From: Phycisphaerae bacterium
GTDB taxonomy: Bacteria > Planctomycetota > Phycisphaerae > UBA1845 > Fen-1342
Direction of reading: 5' to 3'
Assembly (NCBI GenBank): GCA_028277645.1
Contig: JANQFV010000008.1
Span: forward strand, 43,586-107,585
DNA length: 64,000 nucleotides
Made by a program: the position numbers and the translations under genes. Positions 8,309-17,535 of the stretch are shown here, piece after piece; position 1 is the first letter of the stretch, and each line of letters opens with the position of its first letter. The notes under the pieces are model-generated. The model was not told the origin of the DNA. It did no database searches and worked only from the letters and a program-made list of their open reading frames with translations.

Positions 8309-11300
8309 ATGGCAAAGCGTGGTACCGCTGGAAAGTCGCTGGTGATCGTCGAATCGCCTGCAAAGGCCAAGACGATCAATAAATTCCTCGGCGACGAATA
8401 TGTCGTCAAAGCGTCGCTCGGACACGTCCGCGACCTGCCGACCAAGGATTTCGGCATCGACGTCAGCCGTGACTTCGCACCGACCTACGAGATCGTGCGC
8501 GGGCGCACGAAAGTCGTGAACGAGCTCAAGAAGATCGCGAAGGGGGCGAACGCGGTCTATCTCGCGACTGACCTTGACCGTGAGGGTGAGGCCATCGCTT
8601 GGCACCTGGTCAAAGCCCTGGGGGTGCCGACTGACAGGATTCGCCGGGTGATCTTCAACGAGATTACCCAGGCCGCGATCCGGGAGGCCTTCGCCCATCC
8701 GCACGAGATCGATATTGACCGCGTGAATGCTCAGCAGGCCCGCCGGATTCTGGACCGGATCGTCGGCTACGAGCTCAGCCCGCTGCTGTGGAAGAAGATC
8801 GCAAAGGGGCTGTCCGCAGGCCGTGTGCAGTCGGTGGCAGTGCGGCTAATTGTCGAGCGTGAGCGGGAGATCCGCGCGTTCGTACCGGAAGAGAGCTGGA
8901 AGATCGTCGGCTACTTTGGAGCGGACGTTGCCCGCGTTAACGAGTTGCAATCGTCCTGGGGTGGGTTCCGCCAGAAGGACGACCGCACGCAAAAGCAGCT
9001 GCAGAAGTGGCTCTCCGAGCACGGTGCCCTGCGCACCGAGCTCTCGGAAGTGAACGGTGCGCCGTTCAAGGCGTTGAACGTCGACGACGCGCGCAAGGTG
9101 GCCGAGGCGGTGGGCCTGGTCGTTGACGAGATCAAACGCGAATCCTGGGCGGACTACCAGCATCTGGGGCTGGAGCAAGTACAGGTGGTTGGGAGGCTCT
9201 CTGCCGATCGCGTGCCCGCGTACAAGGTCGCCGATCTCCAGGTCAAGCGCACGACGTCGAAGCCGTCGGCGCCGTTTACGACCGCGACGCTGCAGCAGGC
9301 GGCCAGCAACACGCTGCGTTTCGCCGCGTCGCGCACGATGCGCGTCGCGCAATCGCTGTACGAAGGTATCGACCTCAAGGGCGAAGGCCCGGTCGGTTTG
9401 ATCACCTACATGCGTACTGATTCGACGAACTTGTCGAAAGAGGCACTCAACGCGGCGCGTACGCTGATCAAGTCCGAGTACGGCGATGCCTACCTGCCGG
9501 AGAAGCCGAACTTCTACGGCAAGCGCCAGGAACGGGCGCAAGAGGCACACGAGGCGATCCGACCGACCGATCCGCTGCACAGGCCGGAGAGTGTCCGAAG
9601 TGCGCTGACCGACGAGCAGTTCAAGCTGTACGAACTGATCTGGAAGCGCTTCGTGGCTTGTCAAATGACGCCGGCGCAGTGGGACTCGACCTCCGTCGCG
9701 ATCACGTGTGACACGTCGGCTGGGACGGCGAAGTTCACCGGCAACGGTCGCAAGCTGGTTTTCGACGGGTTCATGCGTGTGGCGGGCGTGACCAGCGACG
9801 ATCAGATTCTGCCGCACCTGGACGTTGACCAGTCGGTGGGGCTGCTCGAGCTGGAGCCCAAGCAGCAATTCACTTCACCGCCGCCGCGGTACACGGAAGC
9901 ATCGCTGGTGCGCACGCTCGAGTCCGAGGGTATCGGCCGGCCGAGCACGTATGCCGCCATTATCGACACGATTCAAACCCGCGGCTACGTCGAGCAGGAA
10001 GAACGCAAGTTCTATCCGACGGCGCTGGGCGAACTGGTCACCGACAAGCTGGTCGGCCATTTTCCACGCATCATGGACGTGAAGTTCACGTCCTTCATGG
10101 AGGACGAGCTCGACAAGATCGAAGAGGCGCACCTCGACTGGGTCCACGTGCTCAACGAGTTTTACGAGCCGTTCCGCGCGCATTTATCGAAAGCCGGCGA
10201 TGAGATGGAGACGGTGCGCAGCCAGCCCAGCGAGTACAAGTGCCCCGAGTGCGAAGGTGAGATGGTGTACCGCTGGAGCAAGGCTGGTCGCTTCCTGGCG
10301 TGCAGCAACTATCCGCGCTGCAAAGGCACGCTCAACGTGGATCGACACGGTGCGCCGATCGTTCCCAAGTCGACCGAGCACAACTGTGAGCTGTGCAGCA
10401 AGCCGATGATTGTGCGGCAGTCGCGGACCGGACACTTTCTCGGGTGCAGCGGCTACCCGGAATGCCGCAATACGATTCCCTGCGACGAGCACGGCGAACC
10501 GTTCAAGCTCGTCAAAGAAGAAGAGCTCAAGCAGCGGTGCGATGCCTGCGGCGAAGGCGAGATGATCGTCAAACGTAAGGGACGGCGGGCATTCCTGGGC
10601 TGCAACCGCTATCCCGAATGCAAGAACACCGGTCAATTGCCCGAGGGCGTACGGCTCGAGAGCAAGCCAGCACCGCCGCCGGAGCCGGCCGGTATCAACT
10701 GCGAGAAGTGCAAGCGGCCGATGGTGGTGCGTTCCGGGCGGCGTGGCAAATTCGTCGCGTGCTCAGGCTACCCGCGCTGCCGGCAGACGCTGCCACTCGA
10801 GAAGCTCGAGGAGGCGAAGGCCAGAGCTGCCGAAGCGGGCGAGACGGCTGCGACCGCAGACGCGTCCGGTGATGGAGCAGTGGCGCCAGCGATCGCGAGC
10901 TTAGGCAAGCCCTGGCAGCCGGGCGATCCGGCGCCGCCGGGTTATGCGCTGACGCGCACGGGCAAGCCGGTGGTTGAAATCATGCCCGAACCGGGCACAC
11001 TGAGCTGCCCGATGTGCGGTAGCACGGTCGAGCTCAAGCGCGGGCGGTTCGGACCGTTCTTCTCCTGCACGAACTTCCCCGCCTGCCGGTTCAACTGCAA
11101 CTTGCGCGGCGAGGCGAAGAAGGAAGCCGAGGAGCTGATGCCGGCGCCGTCGCGGCCGAAGCCGATACCGACGGACATTCCGTGCGATGACTGCGGCGAG
11201 CCGATGATCATTCGGCAGGGACGTCGCGGGCGCTTTCTTGGTTGTAGCGCTTACCCGAAGTGCAAGGGTACACAGGAGCTGCCCCCGGGCTTCGACGTCG

Positions 11301-11335
11301 AGAAGGCCGAAGCGGTCGCGAATCAGGCGTCCTGA
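8309..11335 (+). CDS. topA: DNA topoisomerase I with six C-terminal zinc ribbons
   Basis: This 1008-residue type IA topoisomerase relaxes negative supercoils. The Toprim domain is at the start (SLVIVESPAKAKTINKFLG, ATDLDREGEAIAWHL). The catalytic tyrosine lies in GPVGLITYMRTDSTNLS near residue 370, followed by EAHEAIRPTD and EGIGRPSTYA. After residue about 640 come six CxxC...CxxC topoisomerase zinc ribbons, beginning CPECEGEM, CELCSKPM, CDACGEGEM, CEKCKRPM, CPMCGSTV and CDDCGEPM. That is more than the two to four usual in characterised bacterial enzymes as I recall them. The ATG start at 8309 follows a weak purine-rich site. The 3' end overlaps the convergent RNase H-like gene by 13 bp. Confidence 0.97.
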   Translation: MAKRGTAGKSLVIVESPAKAKTINKFLGDEYVVKASLGHVRDLPTKDFGIDVSRDFAPTYEIVRGRTKVVNELKKIAKGANAVYLATDLDREGEAIAWHLVKALGVPTDRIRRVIFNEITQAAIREAFAHPHEIDIDRVNAQQARRILDRIVGYELSPLLWKKIAKGLSAGRVQSVAVRLIVEREREIRAFVPEESWKIVGYFGADVARVNELQSSWGGFRQKDDRTQKQLQKWLSEHGALRTELSEVNGAPFKALNVDDARKVAEAVGLVVDEIKRESWADYQHLGLEQVQVVGRLSADRVPAYKVADLQVKRTTSKPSAPFTTATLQQAASNTLRFAASRTMRVAQSLYEGIDLKGEGPVGLITYMRTDSTNLSKEALNAARTLIKSEYGDAYLPEKPNFYGKRQERAQEAHEAIRPTDPLHRPESVRSALTDEQFKLYELIWKRFVACQMTPAQWDSTSVAITCDTSAGTAKFTGNGRKLVFDGFMRVAGVTSDDQILPHLDVDQSVGLLELEPKQQFTSPPPRYTEASLVRTLESEGIGRPSTYAAIIDTIQTRGYVEQEERKFYPTALGELVTDKLVGHFPRIMDVKFTSFMEDELDKIEEAHLDWVHVLNEFYEPFRAHLSKAGDEMETVRSQPSEYKCPECEGEMVYRWSKAGRFLACSNYPRCKGTLNVDRHGAPIVPKSTEHNCELCSKPMIVRQSRTGHFLGCSGYPECRNTIPCDEHGEPFKLVKEEELKQRCDACGEGEMIVKRKGRRAFLGCNRYPECKNTGQLPEGVRLESKPAPPPEPAGINCEKCKRPMVVRSGRRGKFVACSGYPRCRQTLPLEKLEEAKARAAEAGETAATADASGDGAVAPAIASLGKPWQPGDPAPPGYALTRTGKPVVEIMPEPGTLSCPMCGSTVELKRGRFGPFFSCTNFPACRFNCNLRGEAKKEAEELMPAPSRPKPIPTDIPCDDCGEPMIIRQGRRGRFLGCSAYPKCKGTQELPPGFDVEKAEAVANQAS

Positions 11336-12144
11336 GCCTTCTCGTCGCGTGATGCACCATTGGATGAGTGCACGGGCGAGAGTTGAAACTCCGCCTGGCA
11401 ACCATCACGGGTGCAGCGGACGGTCAACGTAGGCAGGGCGGAAAAATCGGCGGGGTCCGTGTTCAGCATCGCCAGCAGCGTCGGCAAAATCGCGTGCGCG
11501 CCGTGAACGCACACGCCACTTGGCAGGCTGTCGGTAACGGTGTGTGCCGTCGCGGAAAATCCCGGCGCGGGACAACTGGTCGGCGCGCGCGTCGTCCGGA
11601 TCTGTACGGCGGCCCGGCCGGGCTCGGGAGGGCTTCCAGACTCGGGCGATGGCTTCGCCGCAGATTGCTCCGATCGCGGCGTGTCGGCGTCGGCCGAGTT
11701 GTCGCCTCCCCCGGAGTCACCGTCTGCATCGAACACGACCACCGATGTTCGGCGATCCATTGCCAGATTAGCGAGTTCGTCGGCTCGTTTGTTTTCTTCG
11801 CGCCGGATGTGCTTAACGCTCCAGCGTGACAGGCCGATCAGCAGTAGCTGGACTTGCTCGTGGAGCTGCGCCAGGCGCGGGCTCTTTACGCGGTATTCAC
11901 CGGTAAGTTGTCGGACGAGCAGTTCGCTGTCCGAGTAGATGGCCAGTTTGCGTGCGTCGAAGCGCTGGGCCCGCTGTAGCGCGCGAATCAGGGCGTGGTA
12001 CTCGGCGGCGTTGTTTGTCTGCGTGCCCAACCAGTGGGCGGATTCGTGTAGCAGGTTGCCGTCTTCGGAGTGAATGACGACACCGGCACCTGCGGGCCCC
12101 GGGTTGCCGCGCGCCCCGCCGTCGACATGTATGGTCAGACCCAC
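11323..12144 (-). CDS. RNase HI-like protein with a C-terminal extension
   Basis: This 273-residue protein begins with an RNase HI domain of about 130 residues. The acidic catalytic residues are visible in IHVDGGARGNPGPAGAG, NNAAEYHALIRAL, IYSDSELLVRQL and NKRADELANLAM. It resembles the reverse-transcriptase-like RNase HI group rather than E. coli RnhA and would cleave RNA in RNA-DNA hybrids. The remaining 140 residues begin with an acidic, disordered-looking linker and end in a small domain with several Cys (CVHGAHAIL, VRCTRDGCQAEFQL) of unknown role. The start is GTG at 12144. It sits 14 bp downstream of the CdsZ-type gene, probably in one operon. Confidence 0.85.
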   Translation of the reverse strand: MGLTIHVDGGARGNPGPAGAGVVIHSEDGNLLHESAHWLGTQTNNAAEYHALIRALQRAQRFDARKLAIYSDSELLVRQLTGEYRVKSPRLAQLHEQVQLLLIGLSRWSVKHIRREENKRADELANLAMDRRTSVVVFDADGDSGGGDNSADADTPRSEQSAAKPSPESGSPPEPGRAAVQIRTTRAPTSCPAPGFSATAHTVTDSLPSGVCVHGAHAILPTLLAMLNTDPADFSALPTLTVRCTRDGCQAEFQLSPVHSSNGASRDEKAQDA

Positions 12145-12158
12145 CGGCCGCGGCGCTC

Positions 12159-12890
12159 CTAGGTGTGCCGTTCGATGTAGAGGATGCGGCCGCAGTTGTC
12201 ACAGGTGATGATTTCGTCACGCGACATGAGCGCATTGGCCCGCTCCATCGCGAGCGCCATCTGGCAGCCGTCGCACATGAACTCGTCACGGCGCGGGTGG
12301 GTACGGATCACTTCAGCCATCACCTCGCCTTCGTAGCGCTCGGAGACACGCTCGAACATGGCCCGAAACTTCGGCTCGACGCTGTTCGCGGCGGTCGTGC
12401 GCTCGCTCTTGAGCTGTTCGAGGTGCTGCGAGAACGACGTCTGCGACTGCGAGAACTGCACCTTGAGGTTCTCGAGACGGGCCGCTTCGTCTTTGACCAA
12501 CTGCTCCTGCTCAGAGACGACCTTCTTTTTCTCCTCAACCGTTTCCAGGAGTTGGTAGGCGCGCTGTTCCAGGCGGTTTAGATCCGCCTTCTCGTTATTG
12601 AGCTGCGCCATAACGGCGGCGTATTCCTTGTTGGTCTTGACGGTGCTGAGATTGTCGCGGAGCTGTGCGATGTGGCCGTTGCGAGCCTTGACGTCCACGT
12701 CCAGCGCGTCCATCTCCACTTGGGTGTGTTTCAGATCGTCCCGTGCCGCGGTGTGAGCTTCCTCCGCGGATCGGAGTTTGGCGCTCTGTCGCTTGACGGC
12801 ACGCTCCTTGGCCGCGAGTTGACGGCGGATATCCACGATCTGTAGCTCGACGTCTTGAAGTGCGCGCAAGGCTTCGAGCTGTGCGCCCAT
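12159..12890 (-). CDS. Coiled-coil C4-type zinc-ribbon protein (CdsZ/DUF164 family)
   Basis: This 243-residue protein is almost entirely coiled coil from residue 5 to 185 (long heptads rich in Leu, Glu and Lys), followed by a zinc ribbon with CDGCQ and CDNCGRILY. That architecture and length match the DUF164/CdsZ family. Its presence next to an RNase HI-like gene is a pairing I have seen described in several phyla. The family is thought to act as an adaptor or nucleic-acid-associated factor; the biochemical role here is unknown. The ATG at 12890 is the natural start of the helix. It is divergent from the HtrA gene. Confidence 0.85.
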   Translation of the reverse strand: MGAQLEALRALQDVELQIVDIRRQLAAKERAVKRQSAKLRSAEEAHTAARDDLKHTQVEMDALDVDVKARNGHIAQLRDNLSTVKTNKEYAAVMAQLNNEKADLNRLEQRAYQLLETVEEKKKVVSEQEQLVKDEAARLENLKVQFSQSQTSFSQHLEQLKSERTTAANSVEPKFRAMFERVSERYEGEVMAEVIRTHPRRDEFMCDGCQMALAMERANALMSRDEIITCDNCGRILYIERHT

Positions 12891-13095
12891 TCATTGGCTC
12901 CGAGATTGAGGGTCGGTGTGTCTGGGGCGAATAATCATGAGCAGGGCATTATCGCACAGGGTGCGGCGCGCGGCAAGCACAAATGTCGGCGCGGTCACAC
13001 GCTGTGCCGCGGAGCAGGCGGATTTCATGCCGGGGTACGCTAGAATCCGGGGTCGAAACTGAGCAGAGCCGGACCCGTTTCGATGAGGGCGGTTT

Positions 13096-14448
13096 ATGCG
13101 ACGAAGAACCCTGATCTGTTGCTGTTTCCTCTTGATCGCGGGCACCTGCGGCCCGGGTAATACGCTGGCGCAAGCCCCTGAAGCTGTGCGCCGCACCCAG
13201 CGGCGGACGCCCATCGTCGAGGTGTTCGAGTCCTGCCGGGACGCTGTCGTCAACATCAGCACGACTCGCGTCGTGCGGATGCGGCCGACGTTTATGGACG
13301 CCTTTCGTTTCAGTCCGTTTCAACGACACCAGGAGGTGCACAGCATCGGCTCGGGCGTCGTCGTTCACGATAGCGGCTTCATCATCACTAACGCCCACGT
13401 CGTCGGTCAGGTGACCGACGTGCGTGTCACCTTCGCGAACGAGCAGACGTTGCCGGCGGACGTCGTCGCCGTGGATCAGGAGAACGACCTGGCCGTACTC
13501 AAAGTCGATTCACCGCGACCCTTGGAGTCCATTCAGCTTGGTCATAGTGATGATTTGATGATCGGCGAGACGGTCGTCGCGATTGGCAATCCCCACGGGC
13601 TGCGGCACACGGTCACCGCCGGCATTATCAGTGCGTTGGATCGCGAACTGACGTTCAGTCCCGACGTCGTATATCGCGGATTAATCCAGACCGATGCGCC
13701 GATCAATCCGGGCAACTCGGGCGGACCGCTGCTGAACATCCACGGGGAGTTGATCGGCATCAATACTGCCATTCGCGGCGACGCGCAGAGCATCGGCTTT
13801 GCGATTCCGGTCGACAAGCTGTGGGAGCTCGTGCCGGCGATGCTGGATATCGAGCGGCGGGCCCGCGTCCGTTTTGGTCTCGAGGTGCGCGGCCCGCGCG
13901 CGCTCGTTCAGAGTGTGCGCCCGAACAGCCCCGCGGCCCAGGCCGGACTGCGGCCGCGCGATCGCGTGCTGGCGTTCAACGGTGATCCGCTGCGCGACGC
14001 GATTGACTTCCAGGTTCATATGCTCGCGCAAAAGCCGGATTCCACCGTGCAACTTAGGGTCGCACGCGGCGACGACGAGCTAGACGTCAAGGTACCGCTG
14101 GAACTCATTCCGCCGCCGGATGGGAACGCACTGGCCCGTGCGCTGTTCGGAATGGAGTTGCGTGAGATCCCGGTCGACATTCGCCGCCGCTACGACCTGC
14201 CGCGCTATATCGGCGTGATCGTCGACACAGTGCAGCCCGGCAGCGCGGCGGAGTACGCCGGTGTCGAGCCCGGCGATGTGATTCTGCGTCTGCACCGCGG
14301 ATCGGTCGCAACGCTGGACGACGTCGGCCTCGCCCTGGAGCAAACCCGCCCGGGGCAGCGGGTGCTGGTCGAGGGTCTGCGCCTGTTCGAGAGCCCTCCG
14401 TTTCTCTGGACAGCAACACTGCGGGCGCAGGCCCGCCGACCGGGCTGA
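13096..14448 (+). CDS. HtrA/DegP-family periplasmic serine protease with two PDZ domains
   Basis: This 450-residue protein begins with a signal peptide (1-26). The trypsin-like domain has a complete catalytic triad: His in TNAHVVG near residue 101, Asp in ENDLAVLKV near 131 and Ser in NPGNSGGPL near 208. The first PDZ domain covers about 255-335 (VRPNSPAAQAGLRPRDRVL) and the second 365-440 (VQPGSAAEYAGVEPGDVIL). By family it degrades or refolds misfolded envelope proteins. The ATG at 13096 is preceded by GAGGG. It is divergent from the zinc-ribbon/RNase H operon. Confidence 0.92.
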   Translation: MRRRTLICCCFLLIAGTCGPGNTLAQAPEAVRRTQRRTPIVEVFESCRDAVVNISTTRVVRMRPTFMDAFRFSPFQRHQEVHSIGSGVVVHDSGFIITNAHVVGQVTDVRVTFANEQTLPADVVAVDQENDLAVLKVDSPRPLESIQLGHSDDLMIGETVVAIGNPHGLRHTVTAGIISALDRELTFSPDVVYRGLIQTDAPINPGNSGGPLLNIHGELIGINTAIRGDAQSIGFAIPVDKLWELVPAMLDIERRARVRFGLEVRGPRALVQSVRPNSPAAQAGLRPRDRVLAFNGDPLRDAIDFQVHMLAQKPDSTVQLRVARGDDELDVKVPLELIPPPDGNALARALFGMELREIPVDIRRRYDLPRYIGVIVDTVQPGSAAEYAGVEPGDVILRLHRGSVATLDDVGLALEQTRPGQRVLVEGLRLFESPPFLWTATLRAQARRPG

Positions 14449-14612
14449 CCCACCGCGCGGCCCCTGACGTCGCGTATTCGCACAATCTGCTTTAATCGTG
14501 CGGCGGGTCTTTCTATACTGGAGCGACTTGGCGGCCGGGGTTGGCGGCGGGCGGTGCCGCGGCTGAGATGGACCGGGTCGCCAGAATCACTCGAACAGAC
14601 GGAGTTGCTGGG

Positions 14613-16046
14613 ATGACACGATGGCGCAACGCGCTCGCGCTGACGACAGTAGCGGTCGGCTGGTTGCTCACGCCGCTCGCGACGGCACAATGGAACCCCG
14701 GAGCTGGTGAGTGGGGCAAGTCCGACCCCAACGATGTGCGCGTGATGACCTGGAACGTTCGCGACGCGCTGTGCCGCAACGCCGACAAGTCAGAGACCTT
14801 CGCGCCCTGGCACGCCGTAGCGCGCATCGTCGCAGCGATGCGGCCGGATGTATTGATCCTCCAGGAGTGCGGCGACAACACTGGCAACGGAACATCGGGC
14901 GGCCTCGACTCCATCAGCCAGCTCACGACCACGCTCGCCCTGTTCCTGCACGGCGGCAGCGACCCGTATCAGGGCGGTACCGTCGGCGCGTACGTGCAGA
15001 AGTACTTGTTGCCGGCTGACGCGGGCTATGACCTGCCGTACATTTGGGTGAGCAACCTCTCGGATGGTTTTAATCGCAACGTGATTCTGAGTCGCTTTCC
15101 CTTCGCCGACCTCAATGGTGATAGTGTCTCGCAGCGGTCGTCCCCGGCTACCGTGCAAGCGCATCTCTACGCGTGGGGTGGCGATGGTGGCATACGCGGG
15201 TTTATGTTCGGCGAGTTGGATCTGCCAGACGATACCTTCGCCGGCGATCTGGTCATCGGCAATGCGCACCTGAAAGCGGGCGACACCAGTTCGGACGAGT
15301 CGCAACGTGAGCGTGCTGCCCGCAACATGGCCTACTATATCGACCACCTCTTCAACGGTGCCGGCACGGGAACGCCGGACCCATTCAACAAAATCGGCGA
15401 CAGCCCCGCGGCGCAAACGACTCTGGATGCGAACACGCCCGTCATCATCGGCGGCGATTGGAACGAGGATGAGGACACGAACGGCCGCGACGGCCCGGCT
15501 CATTGGCTGACGATCGCGGAGGACAGTCCCGGCACCGATGGTACTGACCGCGACCGCTCGGACGCGACGTACGATGCGTCCACGAACCCATTCAATTCTG
15601 AGCGCGGCACGCTCGGCTCGACGACCAAGCTGGACTACATCGCCTGGCAGGACAGCATCGCGGTCCTGCGGCGATCGTTCGTGTTCTACTCAAACTCGTT
15701 GTCGGGTGTGCCGAGCTGGATTCCGCCGGAGCTCGACGGGTTCGATCCGCCGGATGGTGCCCATCGTCCCAGCAGCGTGGCATCGAATCACAAGCCGGTG
15801 ATCGCAGACTTCATTCTGCCGAAGGTCACGGTGTGGCGGCACGGTGACATGAACTGCGACAACATCGTGGGCTTCGCCGACATCAACGCCTTTGTACTGG
15901 CACTGGTCGAGGGGCCGACGGGATACTACGCGCAGTATCCGGCCTGCGATTACGACAACGCGGACATGGACCTCAATGGCAGCGTGGGCTTTGAGGACAT
16001 CAACGGGTTTGTGGGCTGTTTGACCATGGGGCAGTGCCCCGATTGA
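14613..16046 (+). CDS. Secreted endonuclease/exonuclease/phosphatase-fold protein with dockerin-like tail
   Basis: This 477-residue protein starts at the ATG 14613 with a signal peptide (MTRWRNALALTTVAVGWLL). The EEP fold is recognisable from VRVMTWNVRDALC, VLILQECGDN, IIGGDWNEDEDTN and the final SNHKPVIADF, which supply the Asn, Glu, Asp and His residues of this metal-dependent phosphodiesterase superfamily. The substrate could be nucleic acid, phospholipid or inositol phosphate. The last 65 residues contain two EF-hand-like repeats (GDMNCDNIVGFADINAFV and a diverged second copy) of the dockerin type often found in planctomycete surface proteins. A longer TTG-started frame exists but lacks family support. 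Confidence 0.85.
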   Translation: MTRWRNALALTTVAVGWLLTPLATAQWNPGAGEWGKSDPNDVRVMTWNVRDALCRNADKSETFAPWHAVARIVAAMRPDVLILQECGDNTGNGTSGGLDSISQLTTTLALFLHGGSDPYQGGTVGAYVQKYLLPADAGYDLPYIWVSNLSDGFNRNVILSRFPFADLNGDSVSQRSSPATVQAHLYAWGGDGGIRGFMFGELDLPDDTFAGDLVIGNAHLKAGDTSSDESQRERAARNMAYYIDHLFNGAGTGTPDPFNKIGDSPAAQTTLDANTPVIIGGDWNEDEDTNGRDGPAHWLTIAEDSPGTDGTDRDRSDATYDASTNPFNSERGTLGSTTKLDYIAWQDSIAVLRRSFVFYSNSLSGVPSWIPPELDGFDPPDGAHRPSSVASNHKPVIADFILPKVTVWRHGDMNCDNIVGFADINAFVLALVEGPTGYYAQYPACDYDNADMDLNGSVGFEDINGFVGCLTMGQCPD

Positions 16047-16061
16047 CGTTGGGCTAGGCGA

Positions 16062-17480
16062 TCAGCCGCCAAAGCGTCCCAGAACCTCGGCCACACGATT
16101 CCTGTACGCCTGCTCGATGGTCGCACGCGTGGCGCGCTTAAGTACGACGTCGCCGATCTCCATGCGAAGCATGTTGCCGCGCTCGTCCGTGTAGAGCAGG
16201 CTCGGCTGGTCTACAAACCCATCGCGCACTTCGAACACGAATGCATCGCCGGTGCGGACGGCGCCGTTCGCCTTCGGTTGCGGCGTGATGCGGTGTGCCA
16301 GCAGTGCTCGCGTGCCAGTGTCATACGTCGCGAACGCGTGCGGCTCGCGCTCGCTGCTGAGCAGCAGCCCGGGCAGTAAGCGTGACCAGACCAGGTCGAG
16401 ATACACGGGGCCGACGCTCATGGGCTTGCCGGGATCGGGCAGTGACGTGTCGAGGCTCGTCGTCAGGCTCGAAAAGAGTGTGTCGCCTTCGCGCACGACC
16501 TGATCGGTCTTGATCAGCGGGGTCTGTGGTTTGACGTCGGGGGCAGGGTACTGAATCTGCTTGAAGCCGATGACCTCACTGGACAGGTCAAAGCTGCTGA
16601 ACGCATCCAGCCGCGTGCAGCGGACAGTGCCATCGTCAGCGAATCGCCAGGATTCCTCCTGGACGCGAATGCCCTCCTTGGATTTGCCGCGCCGTCGGTT
16701 GTTGTCGCCGTACGTGTACGTGTCGCGCGTGGCCTGCCGCTTCAAATAGCCGATCGGCTTGTCGGCCACGACGATCTGGAAGTACTGCTCCGACTCGTCC
16801 AGCCGGACGCGCTCGGCGTTCGCGCGCAGTCGAGCGATCAGCGCCTTGCCGCGGTCCAGCGCCGGCGCGAGCCGTTCGGCCTCCTGCGGGTCGTAGAGCA
16901 CGTTGAGTGAGGCCGTGATCTGGTCAAACTCCTTCCGCACCCGCTGTTCATCTGCCGCCGTGTACACGACGCTCCGATATACCAGTACCCATACGGTGTG
17001 CGGATCAAACGGGATGCACAGGTAGTGCGTTCGGGCCTGGTCTGCACCGTACTTCGACGTATAGGTCAGGATGGCGCCGGCCCGCGGCGGAATCTGAACG
17101 GTCTCCCAGTCGACGTGCGTCGACTGCATCATTTCCGCCAACTCCTTGCCGAACAGGACGATCCAGTCCTCGAAGGGCTGCATTCTGAAGCTGCGGAACA
17201 CCATGATCTCAAGTCCGTGTCGCCCACCCGGACTGCGGCCGCGCAGCAGACCGATCGAGTCCTCAAACTGGCGGAATCGAGTGCGATCGTAATTCCAGCC
17301 GGCCGGAATGTTCAGCGAAAAGCCGAAAGCAGGGTCGGTGTACGGAATCGTCGCAAGCGTGCTTTCGTCCGCCGACTCTGACTGCGCGCGACTTGTGATC
17401 GAGCTGGCCGCCAGCACGAGTAAGGCGACTGCCATGAGCGGAGTCTTGATGATGGCGTGGTTCCGGGTCTTGTGTCTCAT
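16062..17480 (-). CDS. Secreted protein of unknown function
   Basis: This 472-residue protein has a signal peptide ending near residue 33 (SSITSRAQS). Residues about 45-200 (FGFSLNIPAGWNYD, GLEIMVFRSFRMQP) look like a PsbP/DUF1795-like lipid-binding fold. Residues 235-450 contain short beta-rich stretches such as YLKRQATRDTYTYGDNN and EEDSWRFADDG-like patterns, similar in style to large secreted proteins that report on zero-order metabolites, but I cannot assign them. There are no enzymatic motifs. Its ATG at 17480 sits back to back with the glycosyltransferase gene. The function is unknown; an envelope location is the only firm inference. Confidence 0.75.
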   Translation of the reverse strand: MRHKTRNHAIIKTPLMAVALLVLAASSITSRAQSESADESTLATIPYTDPAFGFSLNIPAGWNYDRTRFRQFEDSIGLLRGRSPGGRHGLEIMVFRSFRMQPFEDWIVLFGKELAEMMQSTHVDWETVQIPPRAGAILTYTSKYGADQARTHYLCIPFDPHTVWVLVYRSVVYTAADEQRVRKEFDQITASLNVLYDPQEAERLAPALDRGKALIARLRANAERVRLDESEQYFQIVVADKPIGYLKRQATRDTYTYGDNNRRRGKSKEGIRVQEESWRFADDGTVRCTRLDAFSSFDLSSEVIGFKQIQYPAPDVKPQTPLIKTDQVVREGDTLFSSLTTSLDTSLPDPGKPMSVGPVYLDLVWSRLLPGLLLSSEREPHAFATYDTGTRALLAHRITPQPKANGAVRTGDAFVFEVRDGFVDQPSLLYTDERGNMLRMEIGDVVLKRATRATIEQAYRNRVAEVLGRFGG

Positions 17481-17535
17481 GGCGTCATTGTCGCGGTTTC
17501 GGTACGCTGCTCAACCGTTTGCGAAGGAGAATGCG

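Noticed and set aside
8846..9868. Minus-strand ORF of 340 codons
   Set aside because: It lies fully inside topA and shows no protein-like domains.
17479..17535. Glycosyltransferase start at the ATG 17479
   Set aside because: It shares bases with the start codon of the divergent gene and lacks a ribosome-binding site; the TTG at 17536 has a strong one.
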